Source: Mycobacterium pinniadriaticum (GTDB lineage Bacteria; Actinomycetota; Actinomycetes; Mycobacteriales; Mycobacteriaceae). Taken from it: a stretch of 64,000 bases of DNA. The stretch is taken from contig NZ_JAPJDO010000016.1 in NCBI RefSeq assembly GCF_026242045.1, positions 60,674 through 124,673 on the forward strand, in the 5' to 3' direction. Made by a program: the position numbers and the translations under genes. Below, piece by piece: positions 1 to 8,240 of the stretch (its first letter is position 1; the number at the start of each line of letters is the position of its first letter). The notes below the pieces were generated by a model. The model did not search any database, was not told where the DNA came from, and saw nothing but the letters and a program-made list of their open reading frames with translations.

Positions 1-52
1 CGCTGACTCTGAGGATATTGCGAAGGTTCCGGTCCTGGTATGGACTGTTCCG

Positions 53-505
53 GTGCCGCGCCTACTCATCGTTCACCACACACCGTCTCCGCACTGCCAC
101 GAGCTGTTCGAGGCGGTGGTGGCCGGTGCGACCGACCCCGAGATCGAGGGCGTGGAGGTCGTCCGCCGAGCGGCGCTGACGGTCTCGCCGGTCGAGATGC
201 TGGAGGCCGACGGCTACCTGCTGGGCACCCCGGCGAACCTCGGCTATATCAGCGGTGCGCTCAAGCACGCCTTCGACCAGTCGTACTACCAGTTGCTGGA
301 CTCCACCCGTGGCCGGCCGTTCGGTGTCTACCTCCACGGCAACGAGGGGACGGAGGGAGCGGTGCGCGCCATCGACGGGATCACGACCGGGCTGGGCTGG
401 GTGAAGGCCGTGGACCTCGTCGCGGTGATGGGCAAGCCGACGAAGGCGGATCTCGAGGAATGCTGGAACCTCGGCGCTACCGTTGCCGCGACGCTGATGG
501 GATAG
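53..505 (+). CDS. Flavodoxin / NADPH-dependent FMN reductase family protein
   Basis: A 150-residue protein starting at GTG. It opens with a beta strand (PRLLIVHHT) leading into an S/H-rich loop, as expected for the FMN phosphate-binding loop of flavodoxin-like folds. A GTPANLGYISGALKHAFDQ segment near residues 60-80 resembles the second FMN-contacting loop of the NAD(P)H-dependent FMN reductase family. The length fits a single flavodoxin-like domain. It probably acts as a cytosolic flavin-dependent reductase or electron carrier, but substrate and partner cannot be told. It stands alone, with a 131-bp gap before the next gene. An overlapping ORF beginning at 40 in another frame is a shadow. 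Confidence 0.75.
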   Translation: MPRLLIVHHTPSPHCHELFEAVVAGATDPEIEGVEVVRRAALTVSPVEMLEADGYLLGTPANLGYISGALKHAFDQSYYQLLDSTRGRPFGVYLHGNEGTEGAVRAIDGITTGLGWVKAVDLVAVMGKPTKADLEECWNLGATVAATLMG

Positions 506-636
506 CCGTGGCGGTCGGCGGCCACTTCAGGGCATCGCCGCCGTCGAGGATGCCGCACAGCATTGGGTGGACGCCCGCCGACTAACGATACGGTCGGTGG
601 GACGACAGCCGACTGGGAAAAGGACGTGAGGCAGCC

Positions 637-1107
637 ATGGGGATCGCTGATATCGCACTGGGGGCTGCCCCAATCGCCGGGGGTGCGCTGCTGGGAGTCG
701 CGGCGGGCAATCTGAAAACTCCCGATATCCGCGCGCTGATCAAGCAGGATCAGGATCTACTGGAGCGGATTCCGCCCGAGCAGGTTGAGCGGCGTGCCGA
801 ACTCCAGGGCACGATCGACATGCGCATCGACGATGTCATCGCCGGCATCCACCGCAATCGGGAAATACGCGCCGCAGCGGCTTCCTACACCGGTAATTGG
901 CGCGACATCGTGGTCTTCATCTGCGCCGTCCTGTTCACCGTCGTGTGGTGGAACGTGCCGCACAGCCGCAGCAACTGGCTGGTGATGTTCATCGCCTTGA
1001 TCATCCTGTCCGCGGTGGTCGCGCTCTACGCGTCACGCGGGATCATCCGAGCTCTGGCCAGCATGCGCCGAAGCCGACACCACGAAAAGCCCGCATCAGG
1101 CAGCTAG
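637..1107 (+). CDS. Hypothetical protein with two C-terminal membrane helices
   Basis: A 156-residue protein of unknown function. The first half is soluble and partly helical, with many charged residues (roughly 25-85). Two hydrophobic helices follow at about residues 89-106 and 111-130, and then a basic tail rich in Arg and His. The topology suggests a small inner-membrane protein with both ends in the cytoplasm. The start ATG follows a purine-rich stretch (GGAAAAGGACGTGAGG). Its 3' end overlaps the convergent dienelactone hydrolase gene by 12 bp, so transcription of the two may interfere. I recognise no named family. Confidence 0.6.
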   Translation: MGIADIALGAAPIAGGALLGVAAGNLKTPDIRALIKQDQDLLERIPPEQVERRAELQGTIDMRIDDVIAGIHRNREIRAAAASYTGNWRDIVVFICAVLFTVVWWNVPHSRSNWLVMFIALIILSAVVALYASRGIIRALASMRRSRHHEKPASGS

Positions 1108-1836
1108 CTGCGCCCCGAAGAAATCGTTCATCGCATCCCAATGTCGCTGAGCGGCCGCCTCGTCGAAGGGAGGGTTGTCGGGCACCGCGAAGCCGTGGGC
1201 GGCCGAATACCACTCGATGATGTGCTCGACACCGGCGTCGGTGAGCGCCTTGTCCAGCGTCTCGGCCTGCTCGGCGGTGAACGACGCGTCGTCCTGAGCT
1301 CCGCCGACGTAGACCGCCGCGCTGATCCGGTCAGCCAGCAGGTGCGGGCTGTCCGGATCGTCGGAGGCCAGGCCGCCGCCGTGGAACGACATCGCCGCGG
1401 CCACCCGTTCGGGCACCCGGCCCGCGACCGTCAGCGACATCCGGCCACCCATGCAATAGCCGGTGGTGCCGAACGTCTCGCCGCTGACCTCGGGCCGCGT
1501 GGCCAGGTAATCGAAGAACGCCCGCGCGTCGGAGGCCATCGCCGCGGGCGAGACGCTGCCGATCATCGTGAACAACCGCTGTCGCTCGGCCTGGTCGGTG
1601 AACACCCTCGCCATGTCGAACGGTGCCCAGTCGCCGCTGCGGTAGTAGACGTCGGGCACCAGCACCACATACCCGAGGCCGGCCAGTCGGGTTGCCATGT
1701 CGACGAACGTCGCGCGGGGACCGCCCGCGTCGGGATACATGATCACCGCCGGCCACGGGCCTTGTCCCTCCGGGATCGCCAGGGTGACCGCGCAGGTTCC
1801 ATCGGCAGTGGTGACGGTGTCAGAGATGGTCGGCAT
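1096..1836 (-). CDS. Dienelactone hydrolase family protein
   Basis: A 246-residue alpha/beta hydrolase. The nucleophile elbow is GYCMGG with Cys at about 128, the Cys nucleophile typical of dienelactone hydrolases rather than the Ser of esterases. The acid and His come later (a QDD segment and SAAHGF). The start was set at the ATG at 1836, where homology-like sequence begins (MPTISDTVTT); the upstream extension is low-complexity and would run into thyA. It lies divergent from thyA with only 43 bp between start codons, so promoters must overlap. This arrangement matches M. tuberculosis Rv2765, which I recall as a hydrolase next to thyA. The natural substrate is unknown. Confidence 0.85.
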   Translation of the reverse strand: MPTISDTVTTADGTCAVTLAIPEGQGPWPAVIMYPDAGGPRATFVDMATRLAGLGYVVLVPDVYYRSGDWAPFDMARVFTDQAERQRLFTMIGSVSPAAMASDARAFFDYLATRPEVSGETFGTTGYCMGGRMSLTVAGRVPERVAAAMSFHGGGLASDDPDSPHLLADRISAAVYVGGAQDDASFTAEQAETLDKALTDAGVEHIIEWYSAAHGFAVPDNPPFDEAAAQRHWDAMNDFFGAQLAA

Positions 1837-1879
1837 GGCATCGTTTGTACTCCCTGCGGCCCGACGTAAGCTGAGCGGC

Positions 1880-2680
1880 GTGCCGATCGCCACGCCGTAT
1901 GAGGATCTGCTTCGACTTGTGCTGGAGCGGGGCACACCGAAATCCGATCGCACCGGCACCGGCACTCGCAGCCTGTTCGGCCATCAGCTGCGCTACGACC
2001 TGTCGGCCGGTTTCCCGCTGATCACCACCAAGAAAGTGCACTTGAAGTCAGTGGTCTACGAGCTGCTGTGGTTCCTTCGCGGCGACTCCAACGTCGCCTG
2101 GCTGCACGAACACGGGGTCGGTATCTGGGACGAATGGGCTTCTCCCACCGGCGATCTGGGCCCGGTCTATGGTGTCCAGTGGCGGTCGTGGCCGACACCG
2201 TCCGGCGAGCACATCGACCAGATCAGCGCCGCCCTGCACCTGCTGCGCACCGACCCCGACAGCCGCCGGATCATCGTCTCGGCGTGGAACGTCGGCGAGA
2301 TCCCGCAAATGGCGCTGGCGCCGTGCCACGCGCTGTTCCAGTTCTACGTCGCCGACGGACGGTTGAGCTGCCAGCTCTACCAGCGCAGTGCCGACCTGTT
2401 CCTTGGCGTGCCGTTCAACATCGCCAGCTACGCGTTGCTGACCCACATGATGGCCGCGCAGGCCGGGCTGGAGGTGGGGGAGTTCGTGTGGACCGGGGGT
2501 GATTGCCACATCTACGACAACCATGTCCGGCAGGTCACCGAGCAGCTGAGCCGCGACCCTCGACCGTATCCAGAACTTGTTCTCGCACAACGTGATTCGA
2601 TATTCGACTATTCCTATGAAGACGTCGAGATCCGCAACTATGATCCGCATCCGGCGATCAAGGCGCCCGTCGCGGTATGA
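1880..2680 (+). CDS. thyA: Thymidylate synthase ThyA
   Basis: Converts dUMP to dTMP using methylenetetrahydrofolate, releasing dihydrofolate. The 266-residue length is normal. The N-terminal RTGTGTRSLFG segment binds phosphate. The catalytic Cys is at about 149 in MALAPCHALFQF, followed by the SCQLYQRSADLFLGVPFNIASY core (substrate and folate site). The GTG start at 1880 was preferred because the longer ORF runs antisense into the hydrolase gene. dfrA begins 55 bp downstream, which recycles the dihydrofolate made here. The window also encodes the unrelated flavin-dependent ThyX, so there are two independent dTMP routes. Confidence 0.97.
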   Translation: MPIATPYEDLLRLVLERGTPKSDRTGTGTRSLFGHQLRYDLSAGFPLITTKKVHLKSVVYELLWFLRGDSNVAWLHEHGVGIWDEWASPTGDLGPVYGVQWRSWPTPSGEHIDQISAALHLLRTDPDSRRIIVSAWNVGEIPQMALAPCHALFQFYVADGRLSCQLYQRSADLFLGVPFNIASYALLTHMMAAQAGLEVGEFVWTGGDCHIYDNHVRQVTEQLSRDPRPYPELVLAQRDSIFDYSYEDVEIRNYDPHPAIKAPVAV

Positions 2681-2735
2681 GGGCTGCGAGTCGACGATGC
2701 GCTGCGAGGGACGAGCAGGGCGGAGGAGCGAGCGA

Positions 2736-3215
2736 ATGGGCTGGGGCCTGATCTGGGCGCAGTCGACCTCGGGTGTCATCGGCCGCGACGGCGGTATCCC
2801 GTGGCGCCTGCCCGAGGACCTGGCCCGCTTCAAGGACCTGACGATGGGACACACGGTCGTGATGGGCCGGCGGACCTGGGAGTCGCTGCCGGCCACGGTA
2901 CGGCCACTGCCGGGGCGCAGAAATGTCGTACTCACCCGGCAAGCTGACTACATGGCTGACGGCGCGACTGTGGTGACCGACCTCGCGGAGGCGCTCACCG
3001 ACCAGACATGGGTGATCGGAGGGGGCGAGATCTATCATCTCGCGCTCCCGGCGGCGACTCGCTGTGAGGTGACCGAGGTCGGGATCGACCTGCACCTCGA
3101 GGACGACGATGCCCTGGCCCCGGTACTCGACGAATCCTGGGTCGGCACCACCGGCCCCTGGCTGGACAGCCGCTCCGGGCTGCGCTACCGGTTCCACAGT
3201 TTCCTGCGGGCATGA
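2736..3215 (+). CDS. dfrA: Dihydrofolate reductase
   Basis: A 159-residue enzyme that reduces dihydrofolate to tetrahydrofolate with NADPH. Visible motifs are GLIWAQ at the N-terminus, IPWRLPED with the substrate-binding Asp at about 28, the NADPH-binding VVMGRRTWESLP and VIGGGEIY near residue 100. The ATG at 2736 is chosen because the longer ORF only reads the thyA 3' end in another frame, and a GGAGGAG-like ribosome site lies just upstream. It follows thyA in the same operon and its stop overlaps the start of the next gene (ATGA), so translation is probably coupled. Confidence 0.96.
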   Translation: MGWGLIWAQSTSGVIGRDGGIPWRLPEDLARFKDLTMGHTVVMGRRTWESLPATVRPLPGRRNVVLTRQADYMADGATVVTDLAEALTDQTWVIGGGEIYHLALPAATRCEVTEVGIDLHLEDDDALAPVLDESWVGTTGPWLDSRSGLRYRFHSFLRA

Positions 3216-4417
3216 CCCGGCTGTCCGCCGACCAGGCCCGCCGCGTCGCAGTCGCCGCCCAGGGCCTGGCCGAGCCCAAACCGCGCGGCCCGGTCAGCCG
3301 CGCGCATCTGCGCCGGCTGATCGGGCGCATCCAGGTGTTGCAGCTCGACTCGGTGTCCGTGGCGGTACGCGCCCATTACGCCCCGGTGTTCAGCAGATTG
3401 GGCCCCTACGACCGGGACGTGCTCGACGGTGCGGCGTGGAGCCACCGCGCCCGTGCGCCGCGGCTTCTCGTGGAGTACTGGGCGCACGAGGCCGCGCTGA
3501 TGGCCGTCGAGGACTGGCCGCTGCTGCGGTGGCGGATGCGGGAATACACCCACGGCCGCTGGGGCAGCGAGATCGTCAAGAAGAACCCGCGGCTGGCGGA
3601 GAAGATTCTGGCCGCCGTCGCCGAGCTCGGGCCGAGCACCGCGGGTCAGATCGAGGCGCACCTGGAATCCGAGCCGCGTGGGCGCAAAGGTCCGTGGTGG
3701 GACCGCAGCGACACCAAGTGGGTGGCCGAGGCGTTGTGGTCGTCGGGCGCCCTGACCACGGCGACCCGGGTCGGGTTCGCCCGTCACTACGACCTCAGCG
3801 AACGAGTGCTGCCGCCTGAGGTGTTCACCCGCGAGGTGGACGACGACGAAGCGGTGCGCGAGCTGGTGCTGCGTGCCGCCGGTGCTCTCGGTGTGGCCAC
3901 CGAACCCGACCTGCGGGACTATTTCCGGCTCAGTCCCAAGCAGAGCAAGCCCGCCCTCGCCGCATTGGTCGCCGAGGGCGAGCTCGAGGAAGTCGAGGTG
4001 GCCGGCTGGTCGGCGCCGGCGTACCTGCGCCCAGGGCAGGCCGTGCCCAGGGCAGACCGTGGTACGGCGCTGCTATGCCCGTTCGACCCGCTGATCTTCT
4101 TCCGGCCCCGGGTGGAGCGACTGTTCGGATTCCACTACCGGATCGAGATCTACACCCCGGCGCCCAAACGCCAATTCGGTTACTACGTATGGCCTTTTCT
4201 GCTCGACGGGAAACTGGTCGGCCGGGTGGATCTGAAACGTACCGACGGTGCGCTGCACGTGGTCGGGGCGTTCGCCGAAGACGGACAGGAGCCGGCCGCC
4301 ATCGCCCCGCGACTGGCCCATGAGTTGCAGACGATGGCGTCCTGGTTGGGGCTCGGTGGCATCACGGTCGGGGAGCGGGGAGAGCTGGCGTCGGCGCTCC
4401 GAAAATCGTTGCGCTGA
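3212..4417 (+). CDS. Winged-helix DNA glycosylase family protein (YcaQ/AlkX-like)
   Basis: A 401-residue protein of the HTH_42/YcaQ family. These enzymes remove bulky or crosslinked alkylated bases from DNA. The conserved segment near residue 43 reads VLQLDSVSVAVRAHY, giving a Gln-X-Asp motif like that described for the AlkX/YcaQ branch, as opposed to Gln-X-Gln in AlkZ-type resistance proteins. A second family block (FDPLIFFRPR, then LFGFHYRIEIY) lies near residue 295. The start overlaps the dfrA stop by 4 bp, so it is the third gene of the thyA-dfrA operon. The repair role is inferred from the family; activity is unproven here. Confidence 0.8.
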   Translation: MTRLSADQARRVAVAAQGLAEPKPRGPVSRAHLRRLIGRIQVLQLDSVSVAVRAHYAPVFSRLGPYDRDVLDGAAWSHRARAPRLLVEYWAHEAALMAVEDWPLLRWRMREYTHGRWGSEIVKKNPRLAEKILAAVAELGPSTAGQIEAHLESEPRGRKGPWWDRSDTKWVAEALWSSGALTTATRVGFARHYDLSERVLPPEVFTREVDDDEAVRELVLRAAGALGVATEPDLRDYFRLSPKQSKPALAALVAEGELEEVEVAGWSAPAYLRPGQAVPRADRGTALLCPFDPLIFFRPRVERLFGFHYRIEIYTPAPKRQFGYYVWPFLLDGKLVGRVDLKRTDGALHVVGAFAEDGQEPAAIAPRLAHELQTMASWLGLGGITVGERGELASALRKSLR

Positions 4418-4421
4418 AAGC

Positions 4422-4664
4422 TCAATGCGCCGGCAGCACGCGGTCGGCTGTCTTGTCGGTGCTCAGACACAGTGAGCACACGTGCGAATCGTGGGTTTCG
4501 CAGGCAGCCATATCGGGGCGTTCGTATTCGATTCCGCACGCGTGGCAGAGCAGATGCACGTCGACGGGATTACCGTGCTCGTCATACATCGGCATGTCGA
4601 TCCCGTCATGGTCGCGGCGCAGGTAGTACTTGCCCTTGGTGGCGACTGCGAAGACCGGCGGCAA
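4422..4664 (-). CDS. Small Cys-rich protein, probable zinc-binding
   Basis: An 80-residue protein I do not recognise. Cysteines at 40, 43, 55, 63 and 66 and His 58 make C-x2-C, C-x2-H and C-x2-C pairs, which could bind one or two zinc ions in a treble-clef or cross-brace fold. The N-terminal half (YYLRRDHDGIDMPMYD) is hydrophilic. The likely start is TTG at 4664; an ATG just upstream belongs to another frame whose product looks unnatural. It begins 8 bp after the deaminase stop, so it is the last gene of the monooxygenase-TetR-deaminase operon. A role with the deaminase is an inference from position. Confidence 0.6.
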   Translation of the reverse strand: MPPVFAVATKGKYYLRRDHDGIDMPMYDEHGNPVDVHLLCHACGIEYERPDMAACETHDSHVCSLCLSTDKTADRVLPAH

Positions 4665-4672
4665 TGCATCTG

Positions 4673-5257
4673 CTAATTCAGCGGAATGGCATTGTCGCCC
4701 TTGGACTCCTGATAGCGCTGCGAGAGAACCTGGTACTGCCCCTTGATGCGGTCGCGTTGTTGCCGGAGCTCTGTGCGTAGCGGCTCGGCCTCGGCCTCGA
4801 CGAGCGCGGTGATGGAGTACGCGGTCCAGAAGGCGTTGCTGCGCTGATAGCCGCTGGGAGGCAAGCCGAAAACCTCGGAGAGGATCTTGAGGTCATGCGG
4901 GATGGCGAAGGCGTCTCGGGAATCCTCGTGACTGAAAAAATAGTAGAAGTTGTCGAAGCCCGCCCAGGTGATCGCCGACATGCACATGGTGCACGGCTCG
5001 TGCGTGGACAGGAATACCAGGTCGCGGGTGGGCGGCCGGTCGGCCAGCTCGTAGAACTGCTTGAGAGTGTGTATCTCGCCGTGCCACAGGGGATTAACGA
5101 TCTCGCTGTTGGTGCCGGCGATCACCAGGGATAGGTCGGATTTCCGCAGGATCGCCGCGCCGAAGACTTTATTGCCCGCGGCCACGCCCGACTCGGTGAT
5201 CGGCAGGATGTCGGTGTCGATCACATCCAGCAGCCGGCGGACGATCGTCGAGGACAT
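4673..5257 (-). CDS. Cytidine/nucleoside deaminase-family zinc enzyme
   Basis: A 194-residue protein with the two zinc signatures of the CMP/dCMP deaminase superfamily: HGEIH (ligand His and catalytic Glu) at about residue 79, and PCTMCMSAI with both Cys ligands near 109. This predicts hydrolytic deamination of a base or nucleoside. It is longer than a typical 150-160-residue guanine or tRNA adenosine deaminase. An unusual C-terminal part carries a FFSHEDSRDAF segment and a charged helix. It starts 8 bp after the tetR stop and is followed 8 bp later by the small Cys protein. The substrate is unknown. Confidence 0.8.
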   Translation of the reverse strand: MSSTIVRRLLDVIDTDILPITESGVAAGNKVFGAAILRKSDLSLVIAGTNSEIVNPLWHGEIHTLKQFYELADRPPTRDLVFLSTHEPCTMCMSAITWAGFDNFYYFFSHEDSRDAFAIPHDLKILSEVFGLPPSGYQRSNAFWTAYSITALVEAEAEPLRTELRQQRDRIKGQYQVLSQRYQESKGDNAIPLN

Positions 5258-5265
5258 GGCCCAGG

Positions 5266-5877
5266 TTAACGCGAGGACCCCGCCGGGCGCGCGCCGACGG
5301 AGGTCATCGAGGCCAGCGCGCCCAGCGCCTCGTCGATGGCGGCCACCAGGTCTCGGGTGCCGCCCTCGGCGGCCCAGGCGGTTATCGCGGCGCCGGCCGC
5401 GGCGACGATCGCCGCGGCCTGAGCGTTGGTGACCAGGTCGGGGCCGGGCGCCTCGGCGCGCCGGGCCAGTGCGTCGGCGATCAGGTCACGAGTGGCCTCC
5501 TGGGCAATCCAATTGCGCGCCTGCAGCGCCGGCGTGCTGAGCAGCAGCCTGCTGCGGATCAGAATCGTGTCGCGGTCGGTCGGCAGGACCATCTCGAGGC
5601 CGGCCCGCATGGCGGCGGCGACGGCTTCCAGCGGCGACTCCTCGGGTGGACGGGCGACGATCAGATCAGCCATCATCGGGTCGTATTCGTCGTACTCGAC
5701 GACTTCCTCCTTGCGGGGGAAGTGCCGGAAGAACGTCATGTGTGACACGCCCGCCGCCGCGGCGATCTCCTCGACGGTGGTCTCGTCGTAGCCCTTCGTC
5801 ACGAACAAGCGCAAGGCGTGATCCTGGATCGAACGCCGTGTCTGGGCCTTCTTCGCCGAGCGCCAGTCATCGGTCAT
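5266..5877 (-). CDS. TetR-family transcriptional regulator
   Basis: A 203-residue regulator. The N-terminal helix-turn-helix is clear: TRRSIQDHALRLFVTKGYDETTVEEIA is followed by AGVSHMTFFRHFPRKEEV, the typical recognition helix. The rest is an all-helical ligand-binding domain of unknown effector. The ATG at 5877 overlaps the end of the monooxygenase gene by 4 bp (ATGA), so the two are co-translated and the much longer ORF is rejected. A 17-bp palindrome upstream of the operon at 7390 is a plausible operator. The regulator would then repress its own operon and perhaps touch thyX, which is transcribed the other way. Confidence 0.9.
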   Translation of the reverse strand: MTDDWRSAKKAQTRRSIQDHALRLFVTKGYDETTVEEIAAAAGVSHMTFFRHFPRKEEVVEYDEYDPMMADLIVARPPEESPLEAVAAAMRAGLEMVLPTDRDTILIRSRLLLSTPALQARNWIAQEATRDLIADALARRAEAPGPDLVTNAQAAAIVAAAGAAITAWAAEGGTRDLVAAIDEALGALASMTSVGARPAGSSR

Positions 5878-7361
5878 CGGGCGAGAATACCTGCCGGAGA
5901 ACCCAATTGAGATGAGAGCCAGGCGCGGAGCTTCTCCGGATCGGAGCCGCGCCAGGCCAGGTGCGCGTCCGGTCGCACCAGGAGGGTGTGGCTGTCGGTG
6001 CCGTCGAAGCCCGCCACCAGGTCCCCGAGGCGTTCGGCGGCCACCGCCGCCAGTCGGGAATCGCCGATGACGGCCCAGCCGGGGCCGAGAGCGTCGAAGA
6101 GCCGCACCGTCACCCCGCCGGCACCGGTCAGTGAGCGGTCGGGAATCCGGTCGCCCGGCTGCGGCCCGGACAGCCCTGGCCGAGTCGGGCTGCCCAGCGG
6201 GCCGCGCCGGTAGGAGATCTGCAACTGGGACGCCTTGTCGGTGATCAGCCGCTGCATCCATTCCCGGTTGAGCAGCGGCACGGCCACCCGGTCGCGCAGC
6301 CAGCGTCGGACCGGGCCGTCGCCCATCACGATCCGGGTCAGCCCGCTGGTGGTTTCGAGCACGTCCTCGGCGACCGGGCGGCGTTCGGCGCCGTAGGTGT
6401 CGACGAGGCGGGTCTCGGCGCGCCCACGGATTACCAGGGCGAGTTTCCATGCCAGGTTTTCGGCGTCGCCGATGCCGGTGTTCATGCCCTGCCCGCCGAA
6501 CGGGCTGTGGATGTGAGCGGCGTCGCCGGCCAGCAATACCCGGCCGCGGCGATAGGTGTCGGCCAGGCGGCGCTGGATACGGAACGTCGATGTCCACTCC
6601 ACCGAGCGAACCGCCCCGACCGTACCGGGCGGAAACCGTCCGCAGAGATGGCCGGCGATGTCTTCACTCCCGGAGTCGTCGGCGAAACTCGGCGGCGCGG
6701 GCGCCATCAACCGCCACAGATCCGTGCCGGGGAGCGGGAATGCGGCGAGCATGGCGTCGTCGCCCAACCAGGTCGTCACGCCGTCGCGCGGGCGGTCGAC
6801 GTCGGCTCGGACATCGGCGAGCAGAAACCGCTCGACCAGCGGGACGCCGGGAAACCCGATGTCGACCGCCTTGCGGACCGCGCTGTGCGCGCCGTCGGCG
6901 CCGACTACCCACTGCGCATCGATCTGGCTGCCGTCGTCGAGCCGGACTCCGGCCGCGTTGGAACCGACGATCAAGCCCGCGACACCGTGGCCCCATTCGA
7001 CGTCACCGCCGAGCGCGGCCAGGCGGTGGCGCAGCGCCGCCTCGATGTCGGCCTGCGACATGATCAGCGCGCGGGGCCCGTTGAGCGAGGTGTTCTGCGC
7101 GACCCGCAGATTGGCCAGCTCGCGTCCGCCGGCGATCATCGTCACCCGGTCGACCGGCAACGCCCGCTGCGGTAGGTCGCCGAGCGCGCCGAGCCGGTCG
7201 AGGACCTCGACTCCACGGGGCTGCAGTCCCAGCGCCCGCGACGTCGTCGCCGGCCCCGGTGCCTTGTCGACGACCCGCACCGCCACTCCCGCGGCGAGCA
7301 ACCCGCAGGCGAGTGAGAGCCCGGTCGGTCCCGCTCCGACCACGACCACGTCGGTGCCCAT
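5874..7361 (-). CDS. FAD-dependent aromatic-type monooxygenase (PHBH family)
   Basis: A 495-residue flavoprotein. The FAD dinucleotide fold is at the N-terminus (VVVVGAGPTG), a central VGADGAHSAVRK block contacts FAD/NADPH, and GDAAHIHSPFGGQGMNTG near residue 275 binds the FAD ribityl and phosphate. The C-terminal ~120 residues look like the thioredoxin-like domain of MhpA/phenol-hydroxylase relatives (LVRPDAHLAWRG). It probably hydroxylates an aromatic or heteroaromatic ring using NAD(P)H and oxygen; the substrate is unknown. It is first in an operon with TetR, a deaminase and a Cys-rich protein, which hints at catabolism of a nitrogen heterocycle (inference only). Confidence 0.88.
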   Translation of the reverse strand: MGTDVVVVGAGPTGLSLACGLLAAGVAVRVVDKAPGPATTSRALGLQPRGVEVLDRLGALGDLPQRALPVDRVTMIAGGRELANLRVAQNTSLNGPRALIMSQADIEAALRHRLAALGGDVEWGHGVAGLIVGSNAAGVRLDDGSQIDAQWVVGADGAHSAVRKAVDIGFPGVPLVERFLLADVRADVDRPRDGVTTWLGDDAMLAAFPLPGTDLWRLMAPAPPSFADDSGSEDIAGHLCGRFPPGTVGAVRSVEWTSTFRIQRRLADTYRRGRVLLAGDAAHIHSPFGGQGMNTGIGDAENLAWKLALVIRGRAETRLVDTYGAERRPVAEDVLETTSGLTRIVMGDGPVRRWLRDRVAVPLLNREWMQRLITDKASQLQISYRRGPLGSPTRPGLSGPQPGDRIPDRSLTGAGGVTVRLFDALGPGWAVIGDSRLAAVAAERLGDLVAGFDGTDSHTLLVRPDAHLAWRGSDPEKLRAWLSSQLGSPAGILAR

Positions 7362-7389
7362 CGCGCCTCCCTTGGTGTTAGTTCCTCAC

Positions 7390-7406
7390 ATGTTAGTGAC
7401 TAACAT
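7390..7406. promoter_or_regulatory. 17-bp palindromic operator, probable TetR site
   Basis: ATGTTAGTGACTAACAT has perfect 8-bp arms around one central base. It sits in the 90-bp gap between the start of the FAD monooxygenase (7361, minus) and thyX (7452, plus). A further GTTAG half-site lies at about 7378. Size and placement suit a TetR dimer site for the regulator of the monooxygenase operon. Binding is inferred. Confidence 0.65.
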
Positions 7407-7451
7407 CAGGTATGGGAAGTCCCTGTTCGGCCTGCCCACTAAGGTGAGTCC

Positions 7452-8216
7452 GTGGCCGAGACCGCGCCGCTGCGCGTGCAGCTGATCGCCAAGACTGAAT
7501 TCCTGCCGCCGGCCGACGTGCCCTGGAGCACCGACGCCGACGGTGGTCAGGCGCTGCTCGAGTTCGCCGGTCGCGCCTGTTATCAGAGCTGGTCCAAGCC
7601 CAATCCCCGGACCGCCACCAACGCGTCGTACCTCAAGCACATCATCGACGTGGGCCACTTCTCGGTGCTCGAGCACGCCTCGGTGTCCTTCTACATCACC
7701 GGCATCTCCCGGTCCTGCACGCACGAGCTCATCCGGCACCGGCACTTCTCCTATTCGCAACTGTCCCAGCGTTACGTTCCCGAGACCGAGGCGCAGGTCG
7801 TCCTGCCGCCCGGACTGGAGGACGACCCGGGGCTGCAGCAGATCCTGCTCGCCGCCGCCGACGCCAGTCGCGCCGCCTATCTGGAGCTGCTGACCCGGCT
7901 GGAAGCCAAGTTCATGGCGGGTGCGCCCGCCGGGAACACAGCGGTACTGCGACGCAAGCAGGCCCGGCAGGCCGCGCGAGCGGTGCTGCCCAATGACACC
8001 GAGACCCGCATCGTGGTCAGCGGGAACTACCGTGCCTGGCGGCATTTCATCGCGATGCGGGCCAGTGAGCACGCCGACGTGGAGATCCGCCGGCTGGCGA
8101 TCGCGTGCTTGCGGGAACTGGCCGCCGCCGCACCCGCCGTCTTCGCCGATTTCGAGATCGCCGAACTGGCCGACGGCACGGAGGTCGCGACGTCCCCGCT
8201 GGCTACGGAGGCCTGA
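7452..8216 (+). CDS. thyX: Flavin-dependent thymidylate synthase ThyX
   Basis: Makes dTMP from dUMP using FAD, NADPH and methylenetetrahydrofolate, leaving tetrahydrofolate rather than dihydrofolate. The 254-residue protein carries the ThyX signature RHRHFSYSQLSQR at residues 95-107 and a C-terminal NYRAWRHFIAMRASEHADVE block (dUMP/FAD site). It starts at GTG. It is followed by dapA 24 bp downstream and rnj, the same order I recall in M. tuberculosis (Rv2754c-Rv2752c). The operator for the divergent monooxygenase operon lies 46 bp upstream, so shared regulation is possible. Confidence 0.97.
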   Translation: MAETAPLRVQLIAKTEFLPPADVPWSTDADGGQALLEFAGRACYQSWSKPNPRTATNASYLKHIIDVGHFSVLEHASVSFYITGISRSCTHELIRHRHFSYSQLSQRYVPETEAQVVLPPGLEDDPGLQQILLAAADASRAAYLELLTRLEAKFMAGAPAGNTAVLRRKQARQAARAVLPNDTETRIVVSGNYRAWRHFIAMRASEHADVEIRRLAIACLRELAAAAPAVFADFEIAELADGTEVATSPLATEA

Positions 8217-8240
8217 GGTGAGCGGGTATTCTGGCTGTCC

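Noticed and set aside
4463..4669. 68-codon ORF starting at ATG overlapping the small Cys protein
   Set aside because: Its product is Ser/Thr/Arg-rich with scattered Cys, while the TTG-started frame gives a natural protein with ordered Cys pairs.
5878..6597. N-terminal extension of the tetR ORF
   Set aside because: It reads the monooxygenase gene in another frame; the ATGA overlap at 5874-5877 marks the real start.
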